DNA of 38,393 bases from Candidatus Equimonas enterica (GTDB taxonomy: Bacteria > Bacteroidota > Bacteroidia > Bacteroidales > Bacteroidaceae). Each line of letters starts with the position of its first letter. Position 1 is the stretch's first letter. The stretch lies in NCBI GenBank assembly GCA_018066225.1, contig JAGHRU010000157.1, positions 1-38,393 of the forward strand, in the 5' to 3' direction. The notes under the pieces are model-generated. The model saw nothing but the letters and a program-made list of their open reading frames with translations. It was not told the origin of the DNA and made no database searches. Positions 22,716 to 30,904 of the stretch are shown piece after piece. The translations under genes were made by a program, and so were the position numbers.

Positions 22716-23876
22716 TCAGTCATAGAGGGCTTCTATTTGGGTTTGGAGTGCGCGGCCAGCGGCGGCGTAGTGGAAATGTGTGTGGCCCACTTCCCAGCCG
22801 CCTCGTCCTATGGCGTCGGCAGTGGCGCGGTCGTGGTAGAGCGTGCCCATCGCCGCGGCGAAGCCTTCCGGCGTATAGGGGCAGAGCCAGGCTGAGACGC
22901 GGTGGGTGAAGTAGTGGGGTATCTCGCCCGTGGCGTTGGTGATCATGGGGCGTCCCGTGGCGATGTATTCGGCTATCTTCTGCGAGAAGCGTGCCTTGTC
23001 TTGCAGATTGTCGGGGTCGAGCGGCACGATGAGTGCGACGGCTCTCTGGTAGATGTGTTGCAACTGGGCGTAGGGGATTTGGTGACGCAGCGTGATGTTG
23101 AGGCCACGTCCTGCGCGCTCTACGTAGGCTTTGCATTGGGCTATTTCACTGTCGTTGCCCACCACGATGAGCACGAGTTCGCTCTCCGTCGCTCCCGTCT
23201 GCGCCACAAACTGGCGGAAGGCATCGATGACGATGGTGCATCGCAGCAGATAGCCTGCGCCGCAGCAGTAGGCGAAGTGGTGGCCGACAGGCGCGGCATC
23301 GGTGGGCAGAGGCTGATAGTCGGCCAGCACGGGCAGCAGCATCGTGGGGCGGCGGAAACGCTCTGCCTTCTGGTCAAGGAAGTGGCTGATGGGCAGGATG
23401 AGATTGAGGCCGTAGCCGAAGGTCCGCAAACGCAGGTGTCGCTCCCACTGCTGCCCCTTGCTCCTAACGGGCATGGCGAGATACCACTCGTGGAAGAGGG
23501 CACTGCGGGTGTAGCCCAGCAGCCATGCCATAGCGACGATGGGCCAGAACAGTGGCACGATTTCGACCGTCATGATGAGATGATTGGGTGCGCCGCGCCT
23601 CTTGCAGGCTCGCAGCACGCGCCAGAGGCGCACGTGACCCGCGCAGAGCGTGCGCACCTTGCCTTTGCGGGGGAAGATGTGGTAGGGGATGCCTTGCGCC
23701 GACACGCCTGTCTGCACGTCCTGCTGCCCCTTCGTGCCTTGCAGGCCGTCGGTCATGGTGACCGTGCAGCCTGCTTCGCGCAGCCCCATAGCGATATACT
23801 CGCCCTTGGAGTTGTTGGCCGAGAAACGCAGAGGGTAGCCCTCCGACACCATGATGACTACATTGGGATGAGGCAT
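22716..23876 (-). CDS. GT4-like (GT-B fold) glycosyltransferase
   Basis: The start is the ATG at 23876 (MPHPNVVIMVSEGYPLRFSA), 10 nt after the acyltransferase fragment; an upstream in-frame start would run antiparallel to conserved sequence and add low-complexity text. 386 residues. The middle holds EIVPLFWPIVAMAWLLGYTR and a basic region. The C-terminal half has LVLIVVGNDSEIAQCKAYVE and ARFSQKIAEYIATGRPMITN (about 308-327), then GEIPHYF, corresponding to the nucleotide-sugar site of GT4 enzymes, where the usual E-x7-E is weak. I am sure of the GT-B fold but less of the family. Role inferred from context: one transferase of the surface glycan. Confidence 0.82.
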   Translation of the reverse strand: MPHPNVVIMVSEGYPLRFSANNSKGEYIAMGLREAGCTVTMTDGLQGTKGQQDVQTGVSAQGIPYHIFPRKGKVRTLCAGHVRLWRVLRACKRRGAPNHLIMTVEIVPLFWPIVAMAWLLGYTRSALFHEWYLAMPVRSKGQQWERHLRLRTFGYGLNLILPISHFLDQKAERFRRPTMLLPVLADYQPLPTDAAPVGHHFAYCCGAGYLLRCTIVIDAFRQFVAQTGATESELVLIVVGNDSEIAQCKAYVERAGRGLNITLRHQIPYAQLQHIYQRAVALIVPLDPDNLQDKARFSQKIAEYIATGRPMITNATGEIPHYFTHRVSAWLCPYTPEGFAAAMGTLYHDRATADAIGRGGWEVGHTHFHYAAAGRALQTQIEALYD

Positions 23877-23886
23877 AGAGAAATGG

Positions 23887-24180
23887 TTATAATGTCTTGA
23901 TGACACGGCAGGGGCAGCCACCTGCCACGACGCCTGCGGGGATGTCGTGGGTGACGATGCTGCCAGCAGCGATGACGCTGCCACGGCCGATGTGCACGCC
24001 TTTGAGCACCGTCACATCGCTACCCAGCCACACCGCGTCGTCGATGACTACGGGCTTGCTGTCGCCTGTGCGTGGATCGTCGGTGTGGAAGTCGCCGTCC
24101 ATAATCTTTGTGCCCGCCTCTACGCGTACATTGTTGCCAATGATGATGGCACGAAAAGCCACGATGCTCACGCGGCGCAC
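23887..24180 (-). pseudogene. N-terminally truncated WcaF/maltose-acetyltransferase-like acyltransferase
   Basis: 97 codons in the same frame as, and starting immediately after, the stop of the endonuclease/exonuclease/phosphatase gene. The text SIVAFRAIIIGNNVRVEAGT, MDGDFHTDDPR, VVIDDAVWLGSDVTVLKGVH and IGRGSVIAAGSIVTHDIPAG, ending CRVIKTL, is the C-terminal half of a left-handed beta-helix acetyltransferase, with the catalytic-type His in DGDFH. Relatives are about 180-200 residues, so roughly the first 90 are missing. The only start candidates are a GTG at 24180 and a later GTG; no ATG. It could still make a short trimer-forming repeat domain, but loss of function is more likely. The family normally O-acetylates sugars of surface glycans. 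Confidence 0.7.
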
Positions 24181-25236
24181 TCATCGCGTGAAATAACTCA
24201 CGATGGGGTAATGGTCGCTCCACCCTGGCGTGGGGTCGATGTGGGCGTTGCAGGGCTTCAAGGCGGGGGAGGCGAAGATGTAGTCGATGCGCACGGGCAT
24301 CGCGTTCTCGTGATAGGAGCGGCCGAGGCCTGCGCCCGTGGCGCGATAGGCATCGACGAGGCCCGTGCTGACCAGTCGGTAGCGCGGGTAGGAGATCGGC
24401 GTGCTGTTGAGGTCGCCACACACGATGACCTTGTGGCGCGGCATGAGGCGCGCGACGTAGTCGGCGATGGTGTCGGCCTGCCGCCCACGCTCGGGCGACG
24501 AGAGCGATATCTTGCGCATCAGGTGCTTGATATGCGCCGCTTCGGCCCAATGGCCTTTGCCTTCGCCCTGATGCACGATGTCGCCAAACTCCGTGCGCTC
24601 GCTGTCGCTGAACTGGTTGGAAGCCAAGTGGCAGTTCACCACGACGAGCGTGTCGCGGCTCGGCAGGGCTATCCACGCTGCGAAGGCCGAGTTGCCCGTG
24701 TCGCGGCGCAAGATGTCCTCGGTCTTGACGATGGGGTAGCGCGACGCAGTGAAGAGGTGGTTGCAGCCCGAGGGACCCGTCGCCCAGTGCGGGGTGCGGG
24801 CTCGGAGTGCAGGGGCTACCTCCTCCTTGTAGAGCGGCGCACGCAGGCTCGCCTCTTGCAGGCAGATGATGTCGCAGCCCGAGAAGGCGAGGTAGTGGAG
24901 CATATCGCTGCGGCCGTCGCTGCCGCCGAAGGCTTGGCAGTTGTAACTCATCACCTTGAGCGCACCCTCGGGGGCTTTGAAGGCGAGATGGACGGGGAAG
25001 TAGGTGCAAATGCTGCCCCCACAGGCTATTAAGCCTATCAGCGGCAGCCACACGCGGCGCGGGCAGAAGAGCAGCATCAGCAGCCCGAGAGAGAGGGTGG
25101 CGACCAGCATGATGGGGAAAGCGAGGCCTGCCAGCGTGGCCCACTGACACCACGTCGGGGGCACATAGACACTGGCAGCAGAGAGCCACAGCAGCACGAT
25201 GCTGACCACGCACAGGGCGGTGAGGAAATGCTTCAT
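24181..25236 (-). CDS. Endonuclease/exonuclease/phosphatase family membrane protein
   Basis: 351 residues. The first ~85 contain three hydrophobic helices (ALCVVSIVLLWLSAASVYV, LAGLAFPIMLVATLSLGLLM and LPLIGLIACGGSICTYF), and the catalytic domain follows. Motifs in order: MSYNCQAFGG (about 94), ICLQEAS (about 117, metal-binding Glu), VNCHLAS (about 200), VCGDLNSTP (about 270), then RIDYIFAS and GWSDHYPIVSYF (catalytic His). This is a complete metal-dependent phosphoesterase fold. Bacteroidetes encode many of these with N-terminal helices; the substrate is unknown (nucleic acid, phosphoinositide-like or lipid phosphate). It is separated by 10 nt from the rhomboid gene, with which it is typically paired in this phylum as far as I recall. 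Confidence 0.9.
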   Translation of the reverse strand: MKHFLTALCVVSIVLLWLSAASVYVPPTWCQWATLAGLAFPIMLVATLSLGLLMLLFCPRRVWLPLIGLIACGGSICTYFPVHLAFKAPEGALKVMSYNCQAFGGSDGRSDMLHYLAFSGCDIICLQEASLRAPLYKEEVAPALRARTPHWATGPSGCNHLFTASRYPIVKTEDILRRDTGNSAFAAWIALPSRDTLVVVNCHLASNQFSDSERTEFGDIVHQGEGKGHWAEAAHIKHLMRKISLSSPERGRQADTIADYVARLMPRHKVIVCGDLNSTPISYPRYRLVSTGLVDAYRATGAGLGRSYHENAMPVRIDYIFASPALKPCNAHIDPTPGWSDHYPIVSYFTR

Positions 25237-25246
25237 AGGCCGTCCG

Positions 25247-26239
25247 TCAGCGTTTACTGTTGTTGAAGAGATACTCCTTCTCCTCCTGCGTCAGCCCAGC
25301 GTAGCCCGAGCGGCGTATCTTGTCGAGTATCTCGTCTATGCGGCGCTCGCGCTCCGACTTCTGGGCGTTGTAGCGGTGGTCGGGATTGGGGTCGCGCGGC
25401 GGCTCGGGCTTCTCCTCGGTCACGTCCTCGTAGGCGGCGTAGCCATCGCCACCCTCGTGGTAGCGGCGCGAGCGGAAGAGCCCTTCTGTCCACTGCCGTA
25501 TGCGCTGCATGAGCGTCACGCGCTGCCGTGGCCCTGTGTAGTGCTGCCAGCCACGGAAGGGATTGTTATGCTGCTGCCAGGCCTTCCGCCAGTGACGGAT
25601 GAGCAGCCAGCCGAAGAACATGCCGCCGAGATGGGCGAAGTGCGCCACGTTGCCATTGGAGGCAAAGGCCGAGAAGAGCTCGATGAGGCCATAGCCCCAC
25701 ACGAAGTACTTGGCTTTCATCGGTATAGGCGGTATGATGAGCATGATGCGGTGCTCGGGGAAGGTCATGCCGAAGGCTAATAGGATGCCGAAGCACGCGC
25801 CGCTGGCACCGATGGTGGTCCACATGGGCAGCGAGAGAAACTCGCCGAGCGTGGCCATGCCGTAGCCCACGAAGTTGATGGGCACACCCGTGGGCAGCGC
25901 GCCGAGCCCGAGGTAGAAGTACTCACCCGTCTGCCACAGCCACTGACACAGCGCTGCACCTACGCCGCAGACCAGATAGTAGGTCAGATAGCGGCGCGCC
26001 GTCATGGTCTGCTCGATGATGCTGCCAAACATCCAGAGCGAGAACATATTGAAGAACAAATGACTGAAACTCCCGTGGAGAAACATATAGGTCAGCGGCT
26101 GCCAGAGAGCGAAATCGTCGGCCAGGTAGAAGTGAAGGCCGAAGATTGCCGTGAGGTCTATGCCGCGGCCGTCGCAGACGAGTTGCAGCATATAGACGAT
26201 GACGTTGATGATGAGCAGGTTGCGGGTGATGGGACGCAT
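25247..26239 (-). CDS. Rhomboid family intramembrane serine protease
   Basis: 330 residues with six predicted membrane helices in the first ~215. Catalytic pieces: HGSFSHLFFNMFSLWMFG (about 55-72, conserved HxxxN region), GASGACFGIL (about 142-151, nucleophile Ser in GxSG) and NVAHFAHLGGMFFGWLL (about 190-206, catalytic His). Cleaves transmembrane substrates within the membrane. The C-terminal tail of about 115 residues is hydrophilic and ends DEILDKIRRSGYAGLTQEEK, then EYLFNNSKR, a cytoplasmic extension common in Bacteroidetes rhomboids. Starts 46 nt after the mutS stop and is followed at 10 nt by the endonuclease/phosphatase gene. Substrate unknown. Confidence 0.93.
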   Translation of the reverse strand: MRPITRNLLIINVIVYMLQLVCDGRGIDLTAIFGLHFYLADDFALWQPLTYMFLHGSFSHLFFNMFSLWMFGSIIEQTMTARRYLTYYLVCGVGAALCQWLWQTGEYFYLGLGALPTGVPINFVGYGMATLGEFLSLPMWTTIGASGACFGILLAFGMTFPEHRIMLIIPPIPMKAKYFVWGYGLIELFSAFASNGNVAHFAHLGGMFFGWLLIRHWRKAWQQHNNPFRGWQHYTGPRQRVTLMQRIRQWTEGLFRSRRYHEGGDGYAAYEDVTEEKPEPPRDPNPDHRYNAQKSERERRIDEILDKIRRSGYAGLTQEEKEYLFNNSKR

Positions 26240-26285
26240 AAGCAGTTGCGGAGTGAGGAGTGGGGTTAAGGGGAAAGTGGTCGGC

Positions 26286-28898
26286 TTACTTGCCGGTGAG
26301 GATATGCTTGATGTCGTGGAGCTTGTTGAGGGCTTCCACGGGGGTGAGATGGTCGATGTCGAGGTGGAGGATTTCGTCGCGGATTTGCGTGAGCACGGGG
26401 TCGTCGAGCTGGAAGAACGAGAGTTGCTGCGCAGGACGCTGCTCGCCTATCTGCTCGGTGTCGATATGCCCTATGCTGCCTTTGTCGGCCGAGGCTTCGA
26501 GCCGCGCAAGTACGCTCTCGGCACGCGCCACGATGGCTGGCGGCATGCCTGCCATGCGCGCCACATGGATGCCAAAGGAGTGCGCCGAGCCGCCCGGCAG
26601 GAGTTTGCGCAGGAAGACGATGTGGCGATCGACCTCGCGCACCGACACATGGTAGGCATGGATGCGGGGATAGAGCCGCGCCGTCTCGCTCAACTCGTGG
26701 TAGTGGGTGGCGAAGAGGGTGCGCGGGTGTGCCGCGGCGTTCTCGTGGAGTTGCTCCACGATGCTCCACGCTATGGAGATGCCGTCGTAGGTCGAAGTGC
26801 CGCGGCCGAGTTCGTCGAAGAGCACGAGCGAGCGCATGGTCAGCGCGTTCATGATGTTAGCGGCCTCCGTCATTTCCACCATGAAGGTACTCTCGCCGAG
26901 GCTGATGTTGTCGCTCGCTCCGACGCGGGTGAAGATCTTATCCACGATGCCGATGCGTGCCGACTCGGCAGGCACGAAGGAGCCCATCTGCGCCATGAGC
27001 GTGATGAGTGCCGTCTGGCGCAACAGCGCCGACTTACCCGCCATGTTGGGGCCCGTAACGATGATGATTTGCTGCCCGTCGGCATCGAGCAGCACGTCGT
27101 TGGCCACGTATTCTTCGCCCGAGGGCATCAGCGTCTCGATGACGGGGTGGCGGCCTTGGCGGATGTCGATGACGAGGCTGTCGTCGATGACGGGGCGCAC
27201 ATAGTGGTGCTCACGCGCTGTGAGGGCGAGGGCGTGGTAGCAGTCGAGCGTGGCGAGCGCCGTAGCATTGGCTTGCAACTGGGGGATGCAGGCTGCCGCT
27301 GCCGCCACGAGGTCGTGGTAGAGGCGTGCTTCGAGGATTTCTATCTTCTCGCCCGCGGTGAGTATCTTGTCCTCATACTGCTTGAGTTCCTCCGTGATGT
27401 AGCGCTCGGCGTTGGCCAAGGTCTGCTTGCGCACCCAAGCTTGCGGCACGAGGTCGCGGTGGGTATTGCGTACCTCTATATAATAGCCGAAGACATTGAT
27501 GTAGCCTATCTTGAGCGACGGTATGCCGGTCTCGCGGCTCTCGCGCTCCTGTATGGTGAGCAGGTAGTCCTTGCCCGAGGTCTGGATGTGGCGCAGGTCG
27601 TCAAGCTCTGCGCTCACGCCCTCGGCGATGACGCCGCCCCGTTGCAACTGCAAGGGCGGATCGGGCAACAGACTTCGGCAGATGCGTGTGCGTAGTTCTG
27701 TGCAGTTGTCGAGCCGCTCACCGATGCGCCGTATGCTCTCTGTCGTGGCATGGACGCAGGCATTCTTGATGACGACTATCTTCTCCAGCGCGATGCGCAG
27801 GGCCTGCATCTCGCGTGGGTTGATGCGTCCTGTCGCCACCTTGGAGACAATGCGCTCGAGGTCGCCGATGTGGCCAAGCTCCATGTCGGCGAGTTCGGCG
27901 AACTCTGGCTCACGAAAGAAGTATTCCACGCTGTCGTGACGCTCGCCTATCTCGGCCACGCTGCGCAGCGGGAAGAGCATCCAGCGGCTGAGCATGCGCG
28001 CCCCCATCGGCGTGACGGTGCGGTCCATCACGCGCAGCAGCGGTGTGCCGTCGGGGTCGGAGGTGGCGAGAAGTTCGAGGTTGCGTATGGTGAAGCGGTC
28101 GAGGCGCACATAGCGTTCCTGCTCGATGCGGCTGAGGCGTGTGATGTGGCCTATCTCGGTGTGCTGCGTCATCTCGAGATAGGTGAGGATGGCGCCTGCG
28201 GCTGTCGTGGCATCGGTGAGATGCTCCACGCCAAAGCCTTTGAGCGTCCGCACCCCGAAGTGCTTGAGCACCCGCTCACGCGCCGAGGTGGCGTTGAAGG
28301 CCCAGTCTTCCAGTTCGAAGACGAAGGTGCGGCAAGTGAAGGTGCTGGTCAGCCGCTGACGCTCTCCACGCACGCACAGCACCTCCTTGGGGGCGAAGGT
28401 GGCCAAGAGTTTGTCCAGATATTCGGGCGTGCCCTCTGCCACGAGGAACTCGCCCGTAGAGATGTCGAGCAGCGACAGGCCGAGGGCTTTGCTGCCGAAA
28501 TGGACGGCGGCGAGGAAGTTGTTTTCCCGCGTCTGGAGCACGCCGTCGGTCAATGCCACTCCCGGGGTGACGAGTTCGGTGATGCCGCGCTTGACGAGTT
28601 TCTTCGTCAGTTTAGGGTCTTCCAGTTGGTCGCAGATGGCCACGCGGTAGCCTGCGCGGATGAGTCGCGGCAGGTAGTTGTCCAGAGCGTGATGGGGGAA
28701 GCCTGCCATCTCGGTGTGCTCTGCCGTCGAGCCCTTCTGGTTGCGCCGCGTCAGGGTGATGCCCAGCACACGGGAGGCGGTGACGGCATCTTCGCAGTAG
28801 GTTTCGTAGAAATCGCCGCAGCGAAACAGCAGCACGGCATCAGGGTTCTTGGCCTTGAGGTCGTGGAATTGCTGCATCATAGGAGTGAGTTGAGCCAT
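26286..28898 (-). CDS. mutS: DNA mismatch repair protein MutS
   Basis: 870 residues, full family length. The N-terminal mismatch-recognition domain carries FRCGDFYETYCEDA (the Phe-x-Glu wedge, about 25-38). The core and clamp domains include HQ-type contacts and RFTIRNLELL. The C-terminal ABC-type ATPase has Walker A TGPNMAGKSALLRQ (about 612-625), the signature SLGESTFMVEM, Walker B LVLFDELGRGTSTYDG and the H-loop LFATHYHEL. The last ~70 residues hold the tetramer/helix-turn-helix tail. Role: recognises mispairs and recruits MutL (not in the window). It lies 14 nt after the SpoU methyltransferase gene in the long leftward run. Confidence 0.97.
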   Translation of the reverse strand: MAQLTPMMQQFHDLKAKNPDAVLLFRCGDFYETYCEDAVTASRVLGITLTRRNQKGSTAEHTEMAGFPHHALDNYLPRLIRAGYRVAICDQLEDPKLTKKLVKRGITELVTPGVALTDGVLQTRENNFLAAVHFGSKALGLSLLDISTGEFLVAEGTPEYLDKLLATFAPKEVLCVRGERQRLTSTFTCRTFVFELEDWAFNATSARERVLKHFGVRTLKGFGVEHLTDATTAAGAILTYLEMTQHTEIGHITRLSRIEQERYVRLDRFTIRNLELLATSDPDGTPLLRVMDRTVTPMGARMLSRWMLFPLRSVAEIGERHDSVEYFFREPEFAELADMELGHIGDLERIVSKVATGRINPREMQALRIALEKIVVIKNACVHATTESIRRIGERLDNCTELRTRICRSLLPDPPLQLQRGGVIAEGVSAELDDLRHIQTSGKDYLLTIQERESRETGIPSLKIGYINVFGYYIEVRNTHRDLVPQAWVRKQTLANAERYITEELKQYEDKILTAGEKIEILEARLYHDLVAAAAACIPQLQANATALATLDCYHALALTAREHHYVRPVIDDSLVIDIRQGRHPVIETLMPSGEEYVANDVLLDADGQQIIIVTGPNMAGKSALLRQTALITLMAQMGSFVPAESARIGIVDKIFTRVGASDNISLGESTFMVEMTEAANIMNALTMRSLVLFDELGRGTSTYDGISIAWSIVEQLHENAAAHPRTLFATHYHELSETARLYPRIHAYHVSVREVDRHIVFLRKLLPGGSAHSFGIHVARMAGMPPAIVARAESVLARLEASADKGSIGHIDTEQIGEQRPAQQLSFFQLDDPVLTQIRDEILHLDIDHLTPVEALNKLHDIKHILTGK

Positions 28899-28912
28899 AC
28901 GGATAACGGGGT

Positions 28913-29455
28913 TTAGGGTGTGGTCAGTGCGGCATGCCCTTTGGTGGCTTGCCAGAGTACGATGCCAGCGGTGACGCTGACGTTGAGCGAGTGTTTCGTG
29001 CCGTATTGCGGTATTTCGAGCGCAAAATCGGCCGTATCCACCACGGCTTGCTGCACGCCTTTGACTTCATTGCCAAGGACGAAGGCATAGCGTCGCTGCT
29101 GCTCGGGCTGCCACGAGGTGAGATCGGTGCTGCCGCTCACCTGCTCTATGGCCACGATGGTGTAGCCTTCGCTGCGCAGCGCGGCCACGGCTTCGAGCGT
29201 GTCGGCATAGTAGCGCCACGCCACGACGTCCTCAGCGCCGAGGGCCGTCTTGTGGATTTCGGCCGATGGCGGACAGGCCGTGATGCCACACAGCGCGATG
29301 CCTGCACAGCGAAAGGCGTCGGCCGTGCGAAACACGCTGCCTACATTGTGCAGCGAGCGCACATTGTCGAGCACCATCACTACGGGCACCTTGGGCAGGC
29401 TGCGGTAGGTGGCCGCATCGACGCGCTGCATCTCTTCTATGGTGAGTTTGTGCAT
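28913..29455 (-). CDS. SpoU/TrmH family RNA 2'-O-methyltransferase
   Basis: 180 residues, a minimal SPOUT domain without an N-terminal RNA-binding extension. Motif 1 is VMVLDNVRSLHNVGSVFRTA (about 26-45, with Asn/Arg), motif 2 FVLGNEVKGVQQAV (about 125-138) and motif 3 EIPQYGTKHSLNVSVTAGIV (about 148-167), the three SAM-binding and knot motifs. Members methylate the ribose 2'-OH in tRNA or rRNA; the short size is close to TrmL/TrmH types, but the target nucleotide cannot be read. It is 15 nt after sufE and 14 nt before mutS, so probably part of one transcript. Confidence 0.93.
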   Translation of the reverse strand: MHKLTIEEMQRVDAATYRSLPKVPVVMVLDNVRSLHNVGSVFRTADAFRCAGIALCGITACPPSAEIHKTALGAEDVVAWRYYADTLEAVAALRSEGYTIVAIEQVSGSTDLTSWQPEQQRRYAFVLGNEVKGVQQAVVDTADFALEIPQYGTKHSLNVSVTAGIVLWQATKGHAALTTP

Positions 29456-29470
29456 CGTGGGCAGAGGGGG

Positions 29471-29896
29471 TTAGGCTTGTGCCGCCTTCATGGCGACGGC
29501 ATAGTAGCGCATTTGCTTTATCATGGCCAGCAGGCCGTTGCTGCGTGTGGGCGAGAGATGCTCCGTGAGGCCGATGTCGTGGATAAAGTGCAGGTCGGCA
29601 TCGAGTATCTCTTCGGGGGTGTGGCCGCTGACGACGCGGATAAGCAGGGCGATGATGCCCTTGACGATGAGCGCGTCGCTCTCGGCGCGGAAGGTGAGCG
29701 TGCCATCGTCTTCACGGTGGCAGGTGAGCCATACGCGGCTCTGGCAGCCGTCGATGAGGTTGTCTGCCGTCTTGTCGCTATCGGGCAGGGGTGTCTGCTC
29801 CTGTCCCAGGTCGATGAGCAGCTGGTAGCGGTCCATCCAGTCTTCTATCTCGGCAAACTCTTCGATGACGGCGCGCTGTTGTTGTTCTATGGTCAT
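29471..29896 (-). CDS. sufE: SufE-type cysteine desulfurase activator
   Basis: 141 residues, the standard size. The sulfur-accepting cysteine is Cys51 in DNLIDGCQSRVWL, the conserved GCxSxVW motif. DWMDRYQLLIDLG (about 19-31) and the C-terminal SPTRSNGLLAMIKQMRYYA (about 116-134) are other family blocks. SufE takes persulfide from the SufS desulfurase and passes it to SufB for iron-sulfur cluster assembly. No other suf gene is in the window, so its partners are elsewhere. It lies 22 nt after the M28 gene in the leftward run. Confidence 0.95.
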   Translation of the reverse strand: MTIEQQQRAVIEEFAEIEDWMDRYQLLIDLGQEQTPLPDSDKTADNLIDGCQSRVWLTCHREDDGTLTFRAESDALIVKGIIALLIRVVSGHTPEEILDADLHFIHDIGLTEHLSPTRSNGLLAMIKQMRYYAVAMKAAQA

Positions 29897-29918
29897 GGTG
29901 TGAATGTGCTTGGTGATA

Positions 29919-30884
29919 TTACTCTTGACTCAGGAGTTGCAGCAAGGTCTGTCCTACGGCTTGCAGCGTAGCGGGGTCGATGGCTTCCACGGTGTCGTGG
30001 GTGGTGTGCCATGTCGGGCCGAAGGCAGGCTCACTGTCGTAGCAGGGGATGACGTCCACCGTCGGTATGCGTGCTATCTCGTTCATCGGCACATGGTCGT
30101 CGGTAATCCATCCGCCGTCGGTGGTGGGGAAGTAGTCGGCTGCGCCAGCGGTGCGGGCAGCGTCCCAGAGGCGTGCCACGATGTCCGAGGCGTACTTCAT
30201 GGAGTAGCCCTCATACTTAAAGCGGGCGTCGCGTCCACCCACCATGTCGAGCAGCACGCCGTAGCGGGCATTGTAGTCGGCCTTGTGGGGCGTACCGCTC
30301 CAGTAGGTGGAGCCCATACACCAGTCGCTGCCGTCGCCCGGACCTTTGCCCTCTGGAGCGCCGTAGTCTTCGAGGTCGAAGCAGATGAAGTCGATGCCCA
30401 CTGCGGGGTTGAGCGTTGCCGCGAGGCGTGCTATCTCGAGCATCACGGCCACGCCCGAAGCCCCATCGTTGGCGGCCATAACAGGCAGGTCGTGCTTTGT
30501 GGCATCGGGGTCGGCGTCAGCCCACGGACGGCTGTCCCAGTGGGCGCAGATGATGACGCGGTCGGTCATTTCGGGGCGGTACGACGCTATGATGTTGCGG
30601 CAGGTGAAGGTCTTGCCGTCCCACGCTGCGAGCGGAGCGGTCTGCTCGGTGACGGTGAGGCCAAAGGCTTTGAATTGCTGCGCGATGTAGTCGCCGCAGC
30701 GCTGGTGGGCAGTGCTGCCCGGAAGGCGAGGCCCGAAGTCGCATTGCGCCTTGACATAGGCGAAGGCACTGTCGGCAGAGAAGGCCACGCGGCAAGTGTC
30801 GGTGGCAGGGGTGTCGGAGGTGGTCTTGTTGCTGCCGCAGGCCGTGAAGAGGGCAAGACAGGCGGCAAGGAGTAGATGTCTCAT
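29919..30884 (-). CDS. M28-family lipoprotein, glutaminyl-peptide cyclotransferase-like
   Basis: 321 residues. The signal peptide MRHLLLAACLALFTAC has a lipobox with Cys16. CDFGPRLPGS (about 48-57), ICAHWDSRPWAD (about 112-123), AANDGASGVAVMLE (about 137-150, zinc-binding Asp140), FICFDLEDYG with the general-base Glu, and the C-terminal HTTHDTVEAIDP (zinc His region) match the animal-type glutaminyl cyclase branch of M28. Such enzymes convert N-terminal Gln to pyroglutamate on exported proteins. In Bacteroidetes signal peptidase I cleavage often leaves an N-terminal Gln, so this enzyme fits the LepB/secretion theme. A conventional aminopeptidase is the alternative. Gaps: 20 nt from pdxB, 22 nt to sufE. 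Confidence 0.87.
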   Translation of the reverse strand: MRHLLLAACLALFTACGSNKTTSDTPATDTCRVAFSADSAFAYVKAQCDFGPRLPGSTAHQRCGDYIAQQFKAFGLTVTEQTAPLAAWDGKTFTCRNIIASYRPEMTDRVIICAHWDSRPWADADPDATKHDLPVMAANDGASGVAVMLEIARLAATLNPAVGIDFICFDLEDYGAPEGKGPGDGSDWCMGSTYWSGTPHKADYNARYGVLLDMVGGRDARFKYEGYSMKYASDIVARLWDAARTAGAADYFPTTDGGWITDDHVPMNEIARIPTVDVIPCYDSEPAFGPTWHTTHDTVEAIDPATLQAVGQTLLQLLSQE

Positions 30885-30904
30885 GCTGATGGGTGGTTGA
30901 TAAA

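Noticed and set aside
22720..23136. Short Arg/His-rich frame overlapping the GT4-like gene
   Set aside because: Same-strand out-of-frame shadow of the glycosyltransferase; codon bias and motifs belong to the other frame.
26286..28898. Transposon or phage signature near mutS
   Set aside because: No transposase, integrase, target duplications or att-like repeats seen; the gene is full length and in a tight run.
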